The position numbers and the translations under genes were made by a program. Below, piece by piece: positions 52,843-62,551 of a stretch of DNA of 64,000 bases. Position 1 is the stretch's first letter, and every line of letters begins with the position of its first letter. The notes under the pieces are model-generated. The model made no database searches. It was given only the letters and a program-made list of their open reading frames with translations, and had not been told where the DNA came from. The stretch is from Campylobacter concisus (GTDB lineage: Bacteria > Campylobacterota > Campylobacteria > Campylobacterales > Campylobacteraceae): assembly GCF_902460845.1 (NCBI RefSeq), contig NZ_CABPVS010000001.1, positions 1 through 64,000 of the forward strand, read 5' to 3'.

Positions 52843-54819
52843 TTAAAGCTTTCTCATCTTTGCTATTTCGTCGCGCAATGCCGCCGCCTTCTCAAACTCA
52901 AGCTGCGCCGCTGCTTCAAGCATCTGCTTTCTTAGCTCTTTTACTATCGCAGCTCGCTCGCTAGCTGGCATCTTTTCTAAATTCTTACCACGTTTATAAA
53001 TTTCGCCGTCATCTTCGACGTGCAAGCTCTCTTCGATATTCCTGCTAGCAGAGTGTGGTGTTATGCCGTGAGCTTTGTTGTACTCATCTTGAAATTTACG
53101 CCTAGCAGTCGTCGTATCGATCGCCTCTTTCATCGATTTTGTTATCTTTTTGGCAAACATGAGCACCTTGCCATTTACATTTCTAGCTGCACGCCCCATC
53201 GTCTGTATAAGGCTCGTGGTTGAGCGCAAAAAGCCCTCTTTATCAGCGTCCATTATCGCTATCAGGCTCACTTCAGGCAGGTCCAGCCCCTCACGGAGCA
53301 AATTTATGCCTATTAGCATGTCAAATTCACCACTTCTAAGCCCTCTAATGATCTCATTTCGCTCGATCGCATCGATGTCTGAGTGCATATACTTGACCTT
53401 GACGCCAAGCTCGATGTAGTAGCGGCTAAGCTCCTCAGCCATTTTTTTAGTTAGCACCGTAACTAGCACACGCTCGTTTCTAGCGATGACCACCTTTGCC
53501 TCATCAAATAGTGCCTCGACTTGATTATCACTATCTTTTATCTCAATGATCGGATCAAGTAGCCCAGTAGGACGCAAAATCTGCTCATAGACGTGCCCCT
53601 GGCTGATACCAAGCTCGTACTCGTTTGGCGTGGCTGAGACAAAGAGAAATTTCGCCTTTTTGCTTATAAACTCGTCAAATTTAAGCGGCCTGTTATCAAG
53701 CGCTGAAGGCAAGCGAAATCCGTACTCCACAAGCACCTCTTTACGGCTCCTATCACCCGCATACATGCCCCTAAACTGCGGCAAACTCACGTGACTCTCA
53801 TCGACGATAACCAGATAGTCCTCGCCACTTATCTCAAAGTAGTCAAACATCGAGTACGGCGTCTCTCCGGGCTTTTGTCCGGTTAGGTGGCGCGCGTAGT
53901 TTTCGATACCTTTACACATACCAGTGCTTGCCATCATCTCGAGGTCAAACTCCACCCTTTGCTTTAGCCTCTGCGCCTCGACTAGCTTACCCTGCTCGTT
54001 AAACTCTTTCAAGCGCGCATCAAGTTCCTCTTCGATCTCTTTCATCGCGATCTTTAGCCTATCAGCACCTACGATAAACTGGCTGGTGGCATAAAGCGTA
54101 AATTTAGAAATGTCTTTGAGTCTCTTGTTATCAAGCACGTCAAAATGATACATCGAGTCGATCTCATCGCCAAAAAACTCAACTCTTAGGGCTTCGTCGT
54201 TGTAATAAGCAGGATAAATGTCCACCACATCGCCATTTACACGAAAATCACCCCTGTCAAAGTAGTTGTCATTACGCTTGTAGCCCATATCGACAAGCTG
54301 CTCTAAAAGCTTTCTTTGGTTTATCTTCTCCCCTACACTAAGATATGCCACCATCCCTTTATACTCGCTTGGATTACCAAGTCCGTAGTTTGCAGAGACT
54401 GAGGCCACACAGACGACGTCATCAAAGCTTAGCAAGCTAGCCGTCGCAGAGAGGCGCAGGCGCTCAAGCTCCTCATTTACTGAGCTATCCTTTTCTATAT
54501 ATAGGTCGCTTCTTGGGATGTAGGCTTCTGGCTGGTAGTAGTCGTAGTAGCTTATAAAATACTCCACATGATTTTTTGGGAAAAAGCCCTTAAATTCGCT
54601 GTAAAGCTGCGCAGCCAAGGATTTATTATGCGTCATTATCAGAGTTGGCATATTTAGCTCTTTTATCACATTTGCCATGGTAAAGGTCTTGCCAGATCCT
54701 GTGACACCTAAAAGTGTTTGATTTTTGTTACCTGATTTTACACTTTTTACTATCTCTTTTATCGCTCTTGCCTGGTCGCTACTTGGACTAAATTTAGATG
54801 AAATTTCAAATTTGTTCAT
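52843..54819 (-). CDS. uvrB: excinuclease ABC subunit B
   Basis: 658 aa, full length. Walker A G-V-T-G-S-G-K-T at 38-45, the [10 protein letters not shown] beta-hairpin that probes damage, helicase motifs such as F-V-S-A-T-P and the C-terminal UVR domain with [14 protein letters not shown]. UvrB verifies lesions and recruits UvrC in nucleotide excision repair. AAAGG precedes the ATG. It is divergent from the small genes at 54945 onward. Confidence 0.97.
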   Translation of the reverse strand: MNKFEISSKFSPSSDQARAIKEIVKSVKSGNKNQTLLGVTGSGKTFTMANVIKELNMPTLIMTHNKSLAAQLYSEFKGFFPKNHVEYFISYYDYYQPEAYIPRSDLYIEKDSSVNEELERLRLSATASLLSFDDVVCVASVSANYGLGNPSEYKGMVAYLSVGEKINQRKLLEQLVDMGYKRNDNYFDRGDFRVNGDVVDIYPAYYNDEALRVEFFGDEIDSMYHFDVLDNKRLKDISKFTLYATSQFIVGADRLKIAMKEIEEELDARLKEFNEQGKLVEAQRLKQRVEFDLEMMASTGMCKGIENYARHLTGQKPGETPYSMFDYFEISGEDYLVIVDESHVSLPQFRGMYAGDRSRKEVLVEYGFRLPSALDNRPLKFDEFISKKAKFLFVSATPNEYELGISQGHVYEQILRPTGLLDPIIEIKDSDNQVEALFDEAKVVIARNERVLVTVLTKKMAEELSRYYIELGVKVKYMHSDIDAIERNEIIRGLRSGEFDMLIGINLLREGLDLPEVSLIAIMDADKEGFLRSTTSLIQTMGRAARNVNGKVLMFAKKITKSMKEAIDTTTARRKFQDEYNKAHGITPHSASRNIEESLHVEDDGEIYKRGKNLEKMPASERAAIVKELRKQMLEAAAQLEFEKAAALRDEIAKMRKL

Positions 54820-54944
54820 TGATTGCCTTTAAATTTGGGCGAATTTTATAGCAAAGATAGTGCTTTGTCAAATGAGAATTTTAATAAGAATTTAGCCTCT
54901 GCGTGTTAGAATACGAGCCTAATTATTATTTTAAAGGAACTTTT

Positions 54945-55178
54945 ATGTTTGAAGATAATGCGATCTTAACCACACTAAGCGATAAAGTAAATGACCTGAT
55001 TACAAAATATGACGAACTTTGCAAAACGAACGAAGAGTTACGCAACGAGATCGTAACTTTAAAAGCACAAAATGAGGCAAAAAGCAATCAAATCATGCGT
55101 TTAGAAGAGGATCTTGACAAGAAAAATACCGAAGCTGACGATGTAATGAGAAAAATCGAAGCTGTCCTTGGCAGATAA
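54945..55178 (+). CDS. ZapB-like small coiled-coil protein
   Basis: 77 aa from the ATG at 54945 with AAAGGAAC upstream; a frame opening at 54903 is longer but starts inside the promoter (TAGAAT at 54907-54912). The whole protein is one heptad-rich coiled coil ending in a short tail. Size and layout resemble ZapB-type division factors, but low-complexity coiled coils resemble each other, so the function is a guess. Its neighbour at 55192 follows 13 nt later. Confidence 0.6.
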   Translation: MFEDNAILTTLSDKVNDLITKYDELCKTNEELRNEIVTLKAQNEAKSNQIMRLEEDLDKKNTEADDVMRKIEAVLGR

Positions 55179-55191
55179 GCTTGGCTAAAAT

Positions 55192-55428
55192 ATGAAAAAA
55201 ATTACGCTCACGATATCATCTCGCGACTACACGATCACGCTTGATGATGATTTTGCTAAATTCTTTGAAGATGACTGGCAAAATTTAATGGGCGGACGCC
55301 AATTTATCGAGCCAAAAGAGCTTTTAAATGCCTTTATAGAAAAATGTTATGAAAATTATGCTGTGATAAAGACAGTAAAAAATTTAACTGGCAATGTTGA
55401 TGAGATATTAAAGCGAGAAGAGAGATGA
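55192..55428 (+). CDS. conserved small hypothetical protein
   Basis: 78 aa, soluble, mixed alpha/beta pattern: an N-terminal strand pair (K-I-T-L-T-I-S, Y-T-I-T-L-D-D) followed by two helices. No family is recognised with confidence. It lies between the coiled-coil gene and the pseudopilin gene, overlapping the latter by 4 nt. From memory, C. jejuni has two small genes in the same place between uvrB and the pseudopilin. Confidence 0.55.
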   Translation: MKKITLTISSRDYTITLDDDFAKFFEDDWQNLMGGRQFIEPKELLNAFIEKCYENYAVIKTVKNLTGNVDEILKREER

Positions 55429-55841
55429 AAAGACGAGCTTACACCTTGCTTGAGCTGATATTTATAGTAGTTATACTAGGTATTTTAAGCACAGTCGCTA
55501 TACCTAGACTATTTTTTTCTAGAAGCGATGCTACCATCTCAAATGCCAAAACTCAACTTGCCGCTATAAGAAGTGGAATTTCACTAAAATACAATGACAA
55601 TATCTTGCAAGCAAAGCCAGAATTTCCACAAAAACTAGATGATGGCGATCCAAACAAACTCTTTAAAAATGTTATAAATATACCAATAAAAGATAGCGGT
55701 AGCAAAAATGGCTGGCACAGAATAAGCGACGACAAATACACATTTAGACTAGATGGCAAAGTAGCAAATTTCAAATACGACAAAAACACTGGTGATTTTG
55801 GTTGCAGTGATGAAAATGAAATTTGCAAATCACTTCAGTAA
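55425..55841 (+). CDS. type II / type IV pseudopilin
   Basis: 138 aa with a class III prepilin signal: K-R-R-A-Y-T-L-L-E-L-I-F-I-V-V-I-L-G, a basic leader and Glu at position 5 of the processed form (cleavage before Y or A). A hydrophobic helix follows, then a globular domain with two Cys near the C-terminus (G-C-S-D-E-N-E-I-C). In Campylobacter, pseudopilins of this kind belong to the Cts DNA-uptake system. The gene overlaps its neighbours by 4 and 1 nt. Confidence 0.85.
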   Translation: MKRRAYTLLELIFIVVILGILSTVAIPRLFFSRSDATISNAKTQLAAIRSGISLKYNDNILQAKPEFPQKLDDGDPNKLFKNVINIPIKDSGSKNGWHRISDDKYTFRLDGKVANFKYDKNTGDFGCSDENEICKSLQ

Positions 55842-57694
55842 TGCATTATTACATACTCGCATTTTATGGGCTAAATTTAGCCCCACTCACTTATGAAAGC
55901 GATAAAAACCTAGAAAAATTTCAAGGCGTAAAGGCTTCTTTAAGAGGCAAAATTCTTACTGCTTTTATCGTAAAAGAGACTGGCAAACCAGAGTTTAAAA
56001 CAAGCAAAATTTTAGAAATTCTACCGATTAATCTAGCTTCAATGCAAAGCGAATTGGCAATATTTATCTCAAAATATTACACATGCGAGCTTGGCGTCAG
56101 TCTAAATTTATTTGAACCAAATGACACTATTGCAGTAGATCAAATTTATGAAAATCAAAATTTTAATGTGACACCCAAACTAAGCGAAAAACAGCAAGAG
56201 GCTTTGGATTTTATAAATAAACGTAAAATTTCACTCATCTTTGGCGACACTGGAAGCGGAAAAAGCGAGATTTACATAGCTAAGATCAGAGAAATTTTAA
56301 ACGCAGGCAGCCAAGCGCTATTTTTAATGCCTGAAATTTCACTCACGCCACAAATGCAAAAACGCCTTGAGAGCTTCTTTGGAGAGGCAGTGGCTGTTTG
56401 GCACTCAAAGATCACATCAAAGAAAAAAGAGCAAATTTTAAAAGATATAAAAAGTGGCAAAGTTAGGCTCATTGCAGGTGCAAGATCTGCTTTATTTTTA
56501 CCACTTGAGAGGCTAAAACTCATCATTATCGACGAAGAACATGATGATAGCTACAAAAATACAGGTTCAAAACCACACTACAACGCAAGAGATCTTGCCC
56601 TCTTTCTAACTGGTAAATTTGACCTGCAAGTAGTACTTGGAAGCGCCACACCAAGCCTTACTAGCTTTTACAAACAAGAACATTTTCGCCTAAAAGGGAC
56701 ATTTTTTGACTCACAAAAGAGCTATATATTTGACGAGAGTGAAACTGGAATTAGTGAAATTTTAAAAGACGAAATTTCAAAAACACTCGCGAATAAAAAG
56801 CAAGCTGTCATCTGCTTGCCAACAAGGGCAAATTTTAAATATCTAGTCTGCAAAAACTGCGGTGAAACGTTAAAGTGCCCATTTTGTAGTATCGGCATGA
56901 GCTATTACAAAAAACAAAGCGTGCTAAAGTGTCAATACTGCGAGCATAAAATGGCAGTGCCAAAGACCTGCCATCAGTGCGGTAGCGAGATGATAGAGGC
57001 TAAAAAGATCGGTACTAGTGAGCTACTTGAGCAGCTACAAGCTGAGTTTGCAAACGCTAGGATCACTAAATTTGATAGGGATGAAATAACGACGCAAAAC
57101 AAGCTCGTAAAGGCTTTAAAAGAATTTAACGACGGTAAGATAGATATCTTACTTGGTACGCAAATGCTAAGCAAAGGGCATGATTATCACAACGTAGAGC
57201 TTGCTGTCATCATGGGATTTGACGAGCTTTTAAATTTTCCTGATTATAAAGCCAGAGAGCGAACACTCGCCCTTGCCATGCAAGTAGCCGGAAGAGCTGG
57301 TAGAAACGGGGTTGGTAGAGTTATCATTCAAAGCAAACAAAGAGAATTTTTTGAAAACTATATTAGCGATTATGACGCATTTTTAAAAGATGAGATTGGC
57401 TACCGAGAGGGGCTTTATCCGCCATTTACCAGGCTTCTTCGCATTATCATCTCACATAAAGATGAACACATAGTAAAAAATACAATGAATGAATTTGTGC
57501 AAAGAATAGAACCTTTAAGAAGCGATGAGCTTGAGATCATAGGATACGGAAAGTGTCAGATAGAGTATCTTGGAAGCAAATTTAGATATGAAATTTTACT
57601 CCGCTCAAACTCTCATATACCTCTTTTAAAAGCTGCAAACCTCTGCAAAAGCGAACTTAGCGATATCGATATTGATCCGGTCAATTTTAGTTAA
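55841..57694 (+). CDS. priA: primosomal helicase PriA
   Basis: 617 aa from the ATG at 55841, which overlaps the pseudopilin stop by 1 nt. Walker A G-D-T-G-S-G-K-S at 135-142, Walker B I-I-D-E-E-H-D-D and the helicase motif G-S-A-T-P-S. Eight zinc-binding Cys lie in C-K-N-C, C-P-F-C, C-Q-Y-C and C-H-Q-C. PriA restarts stalled replication forks by loading DnaB. It is shorter than the E. coli protein, mostly at the N-terminus. Confidence 0.96.
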   Translation: MHYYILAFYGLNLAPLTYESDKNLEKFQGVKASLRGKILTAFIVKETGKPEFKTSKILEILPINLASMQSELAIFISKYYTCELGVSLNLFEPNDTIAVDQIYENQNFNVTPKLSEKQQEALDFINKRKISLIFGDTGSGKSEIYIAKIREILNAGSQALFLMPEISLTPQMQKRLESFFGEAVAVWHSKITSKKKEQILKDIKSGKVRLIAGARSALFLPLERLKLIIIDEEHDDSYKNTGSKPHYNARDLALFLTGKFDLQVVLGSATPSLTSFYKQEHFRLKGTFFDSQKSYIFDESETGISEILKDEISKTLANKKQAVICLPTRANFKYLVCKNCGETLKCPFCSIGMSYYKKQSVLKCQYCEHKMAVPKTCHQCGSEMIEAKKIGTSELLEQLQAEFANARITKFDRDEITTQNKLVKALKEFNDGKIDILLGTQMLSKGHDYHNVELAVIMGFDELLNFPDYKARERTLALAMQVAGRAGRNGVGRVIIQSKQREFFENYISDYDAFLKDEIGYREGLYPPFTRLLRIIISHKDEHIVKNTMNEFVQRIEPLRSDELEIIGYGKCQIEYLGSKFRYEILLRSNSHIPLLKAANLCKSELSDIDIDPVNFS

Positions 57695-57934
57695 AAATGC
57701 TAGTCTAAAAACTATCCAACAAAAACATGGTAAATTTTAAAATAGATAATAGAGAAACCTAAGGCTTATGAAAGCATTATGAAATTTGATAAGTTGGCTA
57801 TAAAGAGTAAGTAAAATTTTAGAAACTACATCCAATAAAAATACTAATTTTTATAAACTATTAAAAATAAATTTTCAAGCCTTTTAAAAGCCATTTTTCT
57901 TTATAATCCCCAATAAAAATTTAAAGGCAAAATT
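57695..57934. promoter_or_regulatory. AT-rich gap with the ispG promoter
   Basis: No gene is visible in these 240 nt. TATAAT at 57902-57907 gives a -10 box 27 nt before the ispG start. Confidence 0.55.
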
Positions 57935-58993
57935 TTGCAACGATACCCAACAAAACAGATAAAAATTCGCAATGTTTTAATAGGCGGTGACGCACCAATA
58001 TCCGTGCAGTCGATGACCTTTTCAAAGACAAAAGACATAAAAGGCACGTTAGAGCAGATACAGCGGCTTTATTTTGCAGGCTGTGATATCGTGCGCTGCG
58101 CAGTTTTTGATAAAGAGGACGCCAGCGCACTAAAACAGATCGTTGCGGGCTCCCCAATACCAGTCGTTGCAGACATACATTTTAACCACACTTATGCCTT
58201 AATCGTTAGCGAATTTGTCGATGCTATCCGCATAAATCCCGGCAACATAGGCTCAGCTAAAAACATAAAAGCAGTCGTTGATGCCTGCAAGCAGAGAAAT
58301 CTGCCTATCCGCATAGGCGTAAATTCTGGCTCGCTTGAAAAGCAGTTTGAAGATCGCTACGGCCGCACGGTGGAGGCTATGGTGGAGAGTGCGATGTATA
58401 ACATCAAGCTTCTTGAGGATTTTGACTTTACAGACATTAAAATTTCGCTTAAATCAAGCGACGTCGAGCGTACTATGCAAGCTTATAGGGCGCTTCGCCC
58501 AAAGACAAACTATCCATTTCACCTTGGTGTTACTGAGGCAGGTACAACATTTCATGCGACTATCAAGTCCGCGATCGCTCTTGGTGGGTTACTACTTGAT
58601 GGCATTGGCGATACGATGAGAGTTAGCATTACAGGCGAGCTTGAAGAGGAGATCAAAGTCGCAAAGGCGATCTTAAAAGATAGCGGGCGACAAAAAGAGG
58701 GGTTAAATATCATCTCGTGCCCAACCTGCGGGCGTTTACAAGCTGATCTAATGGCAGCAGTAAAGCTCGTAGAAGAAAAAACAAAAGGTATAAAAGAGCC
58801 GTTAAACGTCTCGGTCATGGGCTGCGTGGTAAATGCTATCGGCGAGGCAAAAGGCGCAGATGTCGCCATAGCATTTGGCAAAGGCAATGGCATGATCATG
58901 CGTCACGGCGAAGTGGTCGCAAGACTGCCTGAGAGCGAGCTTGTAGATAGATTTTTACAAGAGATCGACGATGAGATAAAAAGTAGAGACTAA
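57935..58993 (+). CDS. ispG: 4-hydroxy-3-methylbut-2-enyl diphosphate synthase
   Basis: 352 aa, TTG start at 57935 with AAAGGC upstream and no nearby ATG. The [4Fe-4S] ligands are Cys262 and Cys265 (S-C-P-T-C-G-R) and Cys297 (G-C-V-V-N-A-I-G-E). The N-terminal [13 protein letters not shown] is the IspG start. It catalyses the penultimate step of the MEP isoprenoid pathway in the cytoplasm. dnaB follows after 11 nt. Confidence 0.96.
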   Translation: MQRYPTKQIKIRNVLIGGDAPISVQSMTFSKTKDIKGTLEQIQRLYFAGCDIVRCAVFDKEDASALKQIVAGSPIPVVADIHFNHTYALIVSEFVDAIRINPGNIGSAKNIKAVVDACKQRNLPIRIGVNSGSLEKQFEDRYGRTVEAMVESAMYNIKLLEDFDFTDIKISLKSSDVERTMQAYRALRPKTNYPFHLGVTEAGTTFHATIKSAIALGGLLLDGIGDTMRVSITGELEEEIKVAKAILKDSGRQKEGLNIISCPTCGRLQADLMAAVKLVEEKTKGIKEPLNVSVMGCVVNAIGEAKGADVAIAFGKGNGMIMRHGEVVARLPESELVDRFLQEIDDEIKSRD

Positions 58994-59004
58994 AGGAAAA
59001 AGTT

Positions 59005-60417
59005 GTGGCAAAGCAAAGAGTTAACGAGATAGAATTTACCAACCTTTACGACATTGATATGGAGCGAGCTATACTAAGCTCCATTTTGCAAAACAACGAT
59101 ATTTTAGGTGAAATTTTTGACATTGTTAAGGCAAAGGATTTTTATCTAAAAGGGCATTCGCAAATATACGATGCAATGGTAGCCTGCCTAAATAGTGATG
59201 ATCCCATAACTATGCCATTTTTAAAAAATAGACTTGGTGAAAAATACGACGAAGAGCTAATACTAGATATTTTGGGCACAAATTCCCTAATAGACATTCA
59301 AAAATACGCAAACGAACTAAGAGAAAAATCTATAAAACGAAGTCTTGTAAAGATCGCTCACAATATACCAAGCAAAGTAAATGAAGATAAGCCAAGCCGC
59401 GATATGGTCGATGATCTTAGCCAGGAATTTTACTCTTTGATAGAAGGTGGAAGCACTGGAGTTATAAAAGAAGGCAAAGAGATTATCATGAAAATGATGG
59501 ATCACATTAATGCTCAAGCCTTGCTTGGTGAAAAAGATATCGTTGGACTTGATACTGGATTTAAGAAGCTAAATGAGATGATAAAGGGCTTTAAGAATGG
59601 AGACCTCATCATCGTCGCAGCTCGTCCAGGCATGGGAAAAACGACACTTTGTTTAAATTTTATGAGTCAGGTTCTAAAAAATAATGCTGGAGTTGTTTTC
59701 TTCTCGCTTGAAATGCCAGCTGAGCAGATAATGATGAGAATGCTGGCAAGCAAGACCTCTATCCCGCTTCAAGACATAATGACTGCTAAGATGGATGATG
59801 AAGCGTTGGCTAGATTTAGTGATGCTTGCGAGGAGTTTGCGGCTAGCAAGCTTTTTGTGCATGATAGTGGCTATGTAAATATCCATCAAGTAAGAACGCA
59901 AATGCGAAAATTAAAGGCCATGCATCCTGAAATTTCACTTTGTGTGATCGATTACATCGGTCTTATGATGAGTACAAATAACTACGCTGATCGTCACGTC
60001 CAAATAGCTGAAATTTCTCGTGGGTTAAAGCTTTTGGCACGTGAGCTAGATATGCCAATCATCGCCCTTTCTCAGCTAAACAGAAGCCTAGAATCTCGCG
60101 CAAATAAACGCCCTATGCTAAGCGATCTAAGAGAGTCAGGTGCGATCGAGCAAGATGCTGACATCATTCTTTTTGTCTATAGAGATGAGTTTTATCTAGA
60201 ACAAGAAGAAAAAGAGAAAGAAAAACGCGCAAGTGCCGAGGGCAAAGAGTATAAAAGCAATCACGTCTTTAATAAGCTTCAAGAAAAGGCCGAGATCATC
60301 GTTGGCAAAAACAGAAATGGTGAAACTGGCTCAGTTGATGTGCTCTTTCAAAAGCAACACTCAAGGTTTGAAGATATGTCTGTCATGCCCGTATCTGATG
60401 TTTCATTTGAAGGCTGA
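59005..60417 (+). CDS. dnaB: replicative DNA helicase DnaB
   Basis: 470 aa, GTG start at 59005 with AAAGGAAA upstream. The N-terminal domain (about 15-115) carries D-M-E-R-A-I-L-S-S-I-L. The RecA-like domain has Walker A R-P-G-M-G-K-T (Lys212), V-I-D-Y-I-G-L and L-S-Q-L-N-R-S-L-E with R-E-S-G-A-I-E-Q-D-A-D. It unwinds DNA at the replication fork as a hexamer. The last codons overlap the comEC-like start. Confidence 0.97.
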   Translation: MAKQRVNEIEFTNLYDIDMERAILSSILQNNDILGEIFDIVKAKDFYLKGHSQIYDAMVACLNSDDPITMPFLKNRLGEKYDEELILDILGTNSLIDIQKYANELREKSIKRSLVKIAHNIPSKVNEDKPSRDMVDDLSQEFYSLIEGGSTGVIKEGKEIIMKMMDHINAQALLGEKDIVGLDTGFKKLNEMIKGFKNGDLIIVAARPGMGKTTLCLNFMSQVLKNNAGVVFFSLEMPAEQIMMRMLASKTSIPLQDIMTAKMDDEALARFSDACEEFAASKLFVHDSGYVNIHQVRTQMRKLKAMHPEISLCVIDYIGLMMSTNNYADRHVQIAEISRGLKLLARELDMPIIALSQLNRSLESRANKRPMLSDLRESGAIEQDADIILFVYRDEFYLEQEEKEKEKRASAEGKEYKSNHVFNKLQEKAEIIVGKNRNGETGSVDVLFQKQHSRFEDMSVMPVSDVSFEG

Positions 60418-61691
60418 TGCGTTTTAAAGCTTTAAAAAATAAAGAAATTTTTACTATATTTTGTCTGTTTTGCCTTTGCATTTTTTCTATAAATTTGGCT
60501 ATTAGCTATCATAAATATCAAATTTTTATGGACAAAGGCGAACAAGAGCTAACAGCAACCGTGATTTCTAGCTACGAAAAGCTTGGGGATGACGGCAAGA
60601 AAAGGCAAATTTTAAAGCTTAAGACTGATGAGTTTTCATTTTATACGCTTGGAGCTAAAACAGATGACTTTAAAGCTGGAGATAATATATTTCTAAGTGT
60701 CATAAATTTAGACGTTAGTTTTAAAGACTATCTTGCTTCCTCCTTTTATATGCCTAGCTTTTCACGCGAAAAACTGCCACAAAAAGCCACGCAAAATATC
60801 AACCAAAAACTACAATCACTAATCTACGCCCAGCATGAAAATAGCAAAATTTCACAACTCTACTCGGCTCTATTTTTAGGCACAAGCATTGACGCAGAGT
60901 TAAGAGATGACGTCTCGCACCTTGGTATAGCGCATCTTATAGCCATAAGTGGCTATCATTTAGGTTTCATAAGTGCGGTTATATTTTTTGTATTTAGGCC
61001 GCTTTTAAAATTTTTATATGCGAGATTTTTACCTTTTAGAAACTACAACTTTGATCTAGCCATTGTCGTTTTTATAGTCTTGTCATTTTACTTTTTTATA
61101 ATAGGCTTTATACCAAGCTTTTTGCGAGCGTTCTTAATGAGCATTTTAGGATTTTATTGCACGTTAAAAGGTGCCAAAATTTTAAACTTCAAAATACTTT
61201 TTATAGTAGCGCTTGTTAGCATATCGCTCTTTCCGCAGCTACTTTTTAGCGTAGGTTTTTACTTTTCACTTATGGGCGTTTTTTACATATTTTTATATTT
61301 TAAACACTTAAAAGATAAATTTTCACCCTTCATCCATCTTATACTTTTAAATTTATATGTTTGCTTTGCAATGGAAATTTGCGTGCTTTATTTCTTTCCG
61401 CTCATTAGCTTACAGCAGCTTAGCGTCCTTGCTATCAACTACATCTTTAGCGTTTTTTATCCATTAAGTGCTGCACTTCATATCGCTTCGTATGGCGACA
61501 TCTTTGATGAATTGCTAAATAATGTTTTAAATTTTAGACTAAGCTCAACTAAAATTTTCGTACCAGCCATTATTTTTATCTTTTATAATATTGCTTCACT
61601 TCTAGCTATAAAATTTAGATCAATATTCTACATTTTGCCGCTGCTTGGGCTTTTATGCTTCGCTATTGCTAGCTATAAAATTTACGCCTAA
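60417..61691 (+). CDS. ComEC/Rec2-like DNA-uptake channel protein
   Basis: 424 aa. An N-terminal helix and a soluble OB-like region (about 35-130) are followed by the competence domain with H-L-G-I-A-H-L-I-A-I-S-G-Y-H-L-G, the ComEC hallmark, and about seven more helices. The C-terminal beta-lactamase-like domain of larger ComEC proteins is missing, as in related epsilonproteobacteria. It translocates one DNA strand in natural transformation. The ATG overlaps the dnaB TGA (TGATG); its stop overlaps the convergent EamA gene by 4 nt. Confidence 0.88.
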   Translation: MRFKALKNKEIFTIFCLFCLCIFSINLAISYHKYQIFMDKGEQELTATVISSYEKLGDDGKKRQILKLKTDEFSFYTLGAKTDDFKAGDNIFLSVINLDVSFKDYLASSFYMPSFSREKLPQKATQNINQKLQSLIYAQHENSKISQLYSALFLGTSIDAELRDDVSHLGIAHLIAISGYHLGFISAVIFFVFRPLLKFLYARFLPFRNYNFDLAIVVFIVLSFYFFIIGFIPSFLRAFLMSILGFYCTLKGAKILNFKILFIVALVSISLFPQLLFSVGFYFSLMGVFYIFLYFKHLKDKFSPFIHLILLNLYVCFAMEICVLYFFPLISLQQLSVLAINYIFSVFYPLSAALHIASYGDIFDELLNNVLNFRLSSTKIFVPAIIFIFYNIASLLAIKFRSIFYILPLLGLLCFAIASYKIYA

Positions 61692-62551
61692 GCGATCTTC
61701 ATACCATAAAATTTCATTATCTTGTTGTGAATTATCAAAGATATATACATTATAACAGCGCCTAAAATTAGCCTAGTTAAGTCTGTATCCTTTTGCCAAA
61801 AGACTAAATTTACGATTATGGCAGCTGGAATGAGAGCGTTATTCATGATGGCAAGCACGCCACTATCGACCTCGCAAGCACCTTTGTTCCACATAAAATA
61901 CCCTAGCCCACTAGCGACCACTCCAAGCCAGAGAAGCACTAAAATTTGCGTTGAAGTAAGAGAAAATTTGGCTGGATTGCCAAGAGTAAGAAGCGCAACG
62001 ACAGCTACAAAAAATGCACCAAAGTGAAAGTAACCAAAGACATTTTTTTGATCCACGTCAAATTTTTCTAAAAGTGCCTTATATGCACTCTGCCCTGCTC
62101 CAAAGCAGATATTTGCCGCTTGCACTAGCAAAAAGCCTTTTAGTACACCATCATTTATAGCGCCGTATTTTATAACCAAAGCTCCAAAAACTGCAACGCC
62201 AACGCTAAATAGGTAAAGTGGCCTAAATTTAAAGCTAAATGCGTCGTAGATGAGCGTCACATAAAACGGCGTAAAAATGGTAAAAAGTGCGACTTCTGGC
62301 ACGCTTAGATACAAAAATGAATTGTAATAAAATAGATACATAAGCCCTATTTGCACCGCTCCGATCGCCATGATGCCAAATGCTAGCTTTGGGCTGATGC
62401 CACGAAATTTTGTAAATGGTAAAAAGACTAAGCTCGCAAGCGCAACCCGAATAAAAACAGCCAAATAACTATCAACCTTGCCAGCTAAAAACTCACCTAT
62501 CAAACTAAAGCTAAACGCCCACAAAATGGTTACAAAAATCAGTTTATTCAA
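61688..62551 (-). CDS. EamA/DMT-family transporter
   Basis: 287 aa, ten helices in two EamA repeats (about 5-130 and 145-275). Segments such as F-V-T-I-L-W-A-F-S-F-S-L-I-G and G-L-G-Y-F-M-W-N-K-G fit the drug/metabolite superfamily. It probably exports a metabolite. Its start overlaps the end of the TolC-family gene by 8 nt, so it is the last gene of a minus-strand operon with the RND system. Confidence 0.88.
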   Translation of the reverse strand: MNKLIFVTILWAFSFSLIGEFLAGKVDSYLAVFIRVALASLVFLPFTKFRGISPKLAFGIMAIGAVQIGLMYLFYYNSFLYLSVPEVALFTIFTPFYVTLIYDAFSFKFRPLYLFSVGVAVFGALVIKYGAINDGVLKGFLLVQAANICFGAGQSAYKALLEKFDVDQKNVFGYFHFGAFFVAVVALLTLGNPAKFSLTSTQILVLLWLGVVASGLGYFMWNKGACEVDSGVLAIMNNALIPAAIIVNLVFWQKDTDLTRLILGAVIMYISLIIHNKIMKFYGMKIA

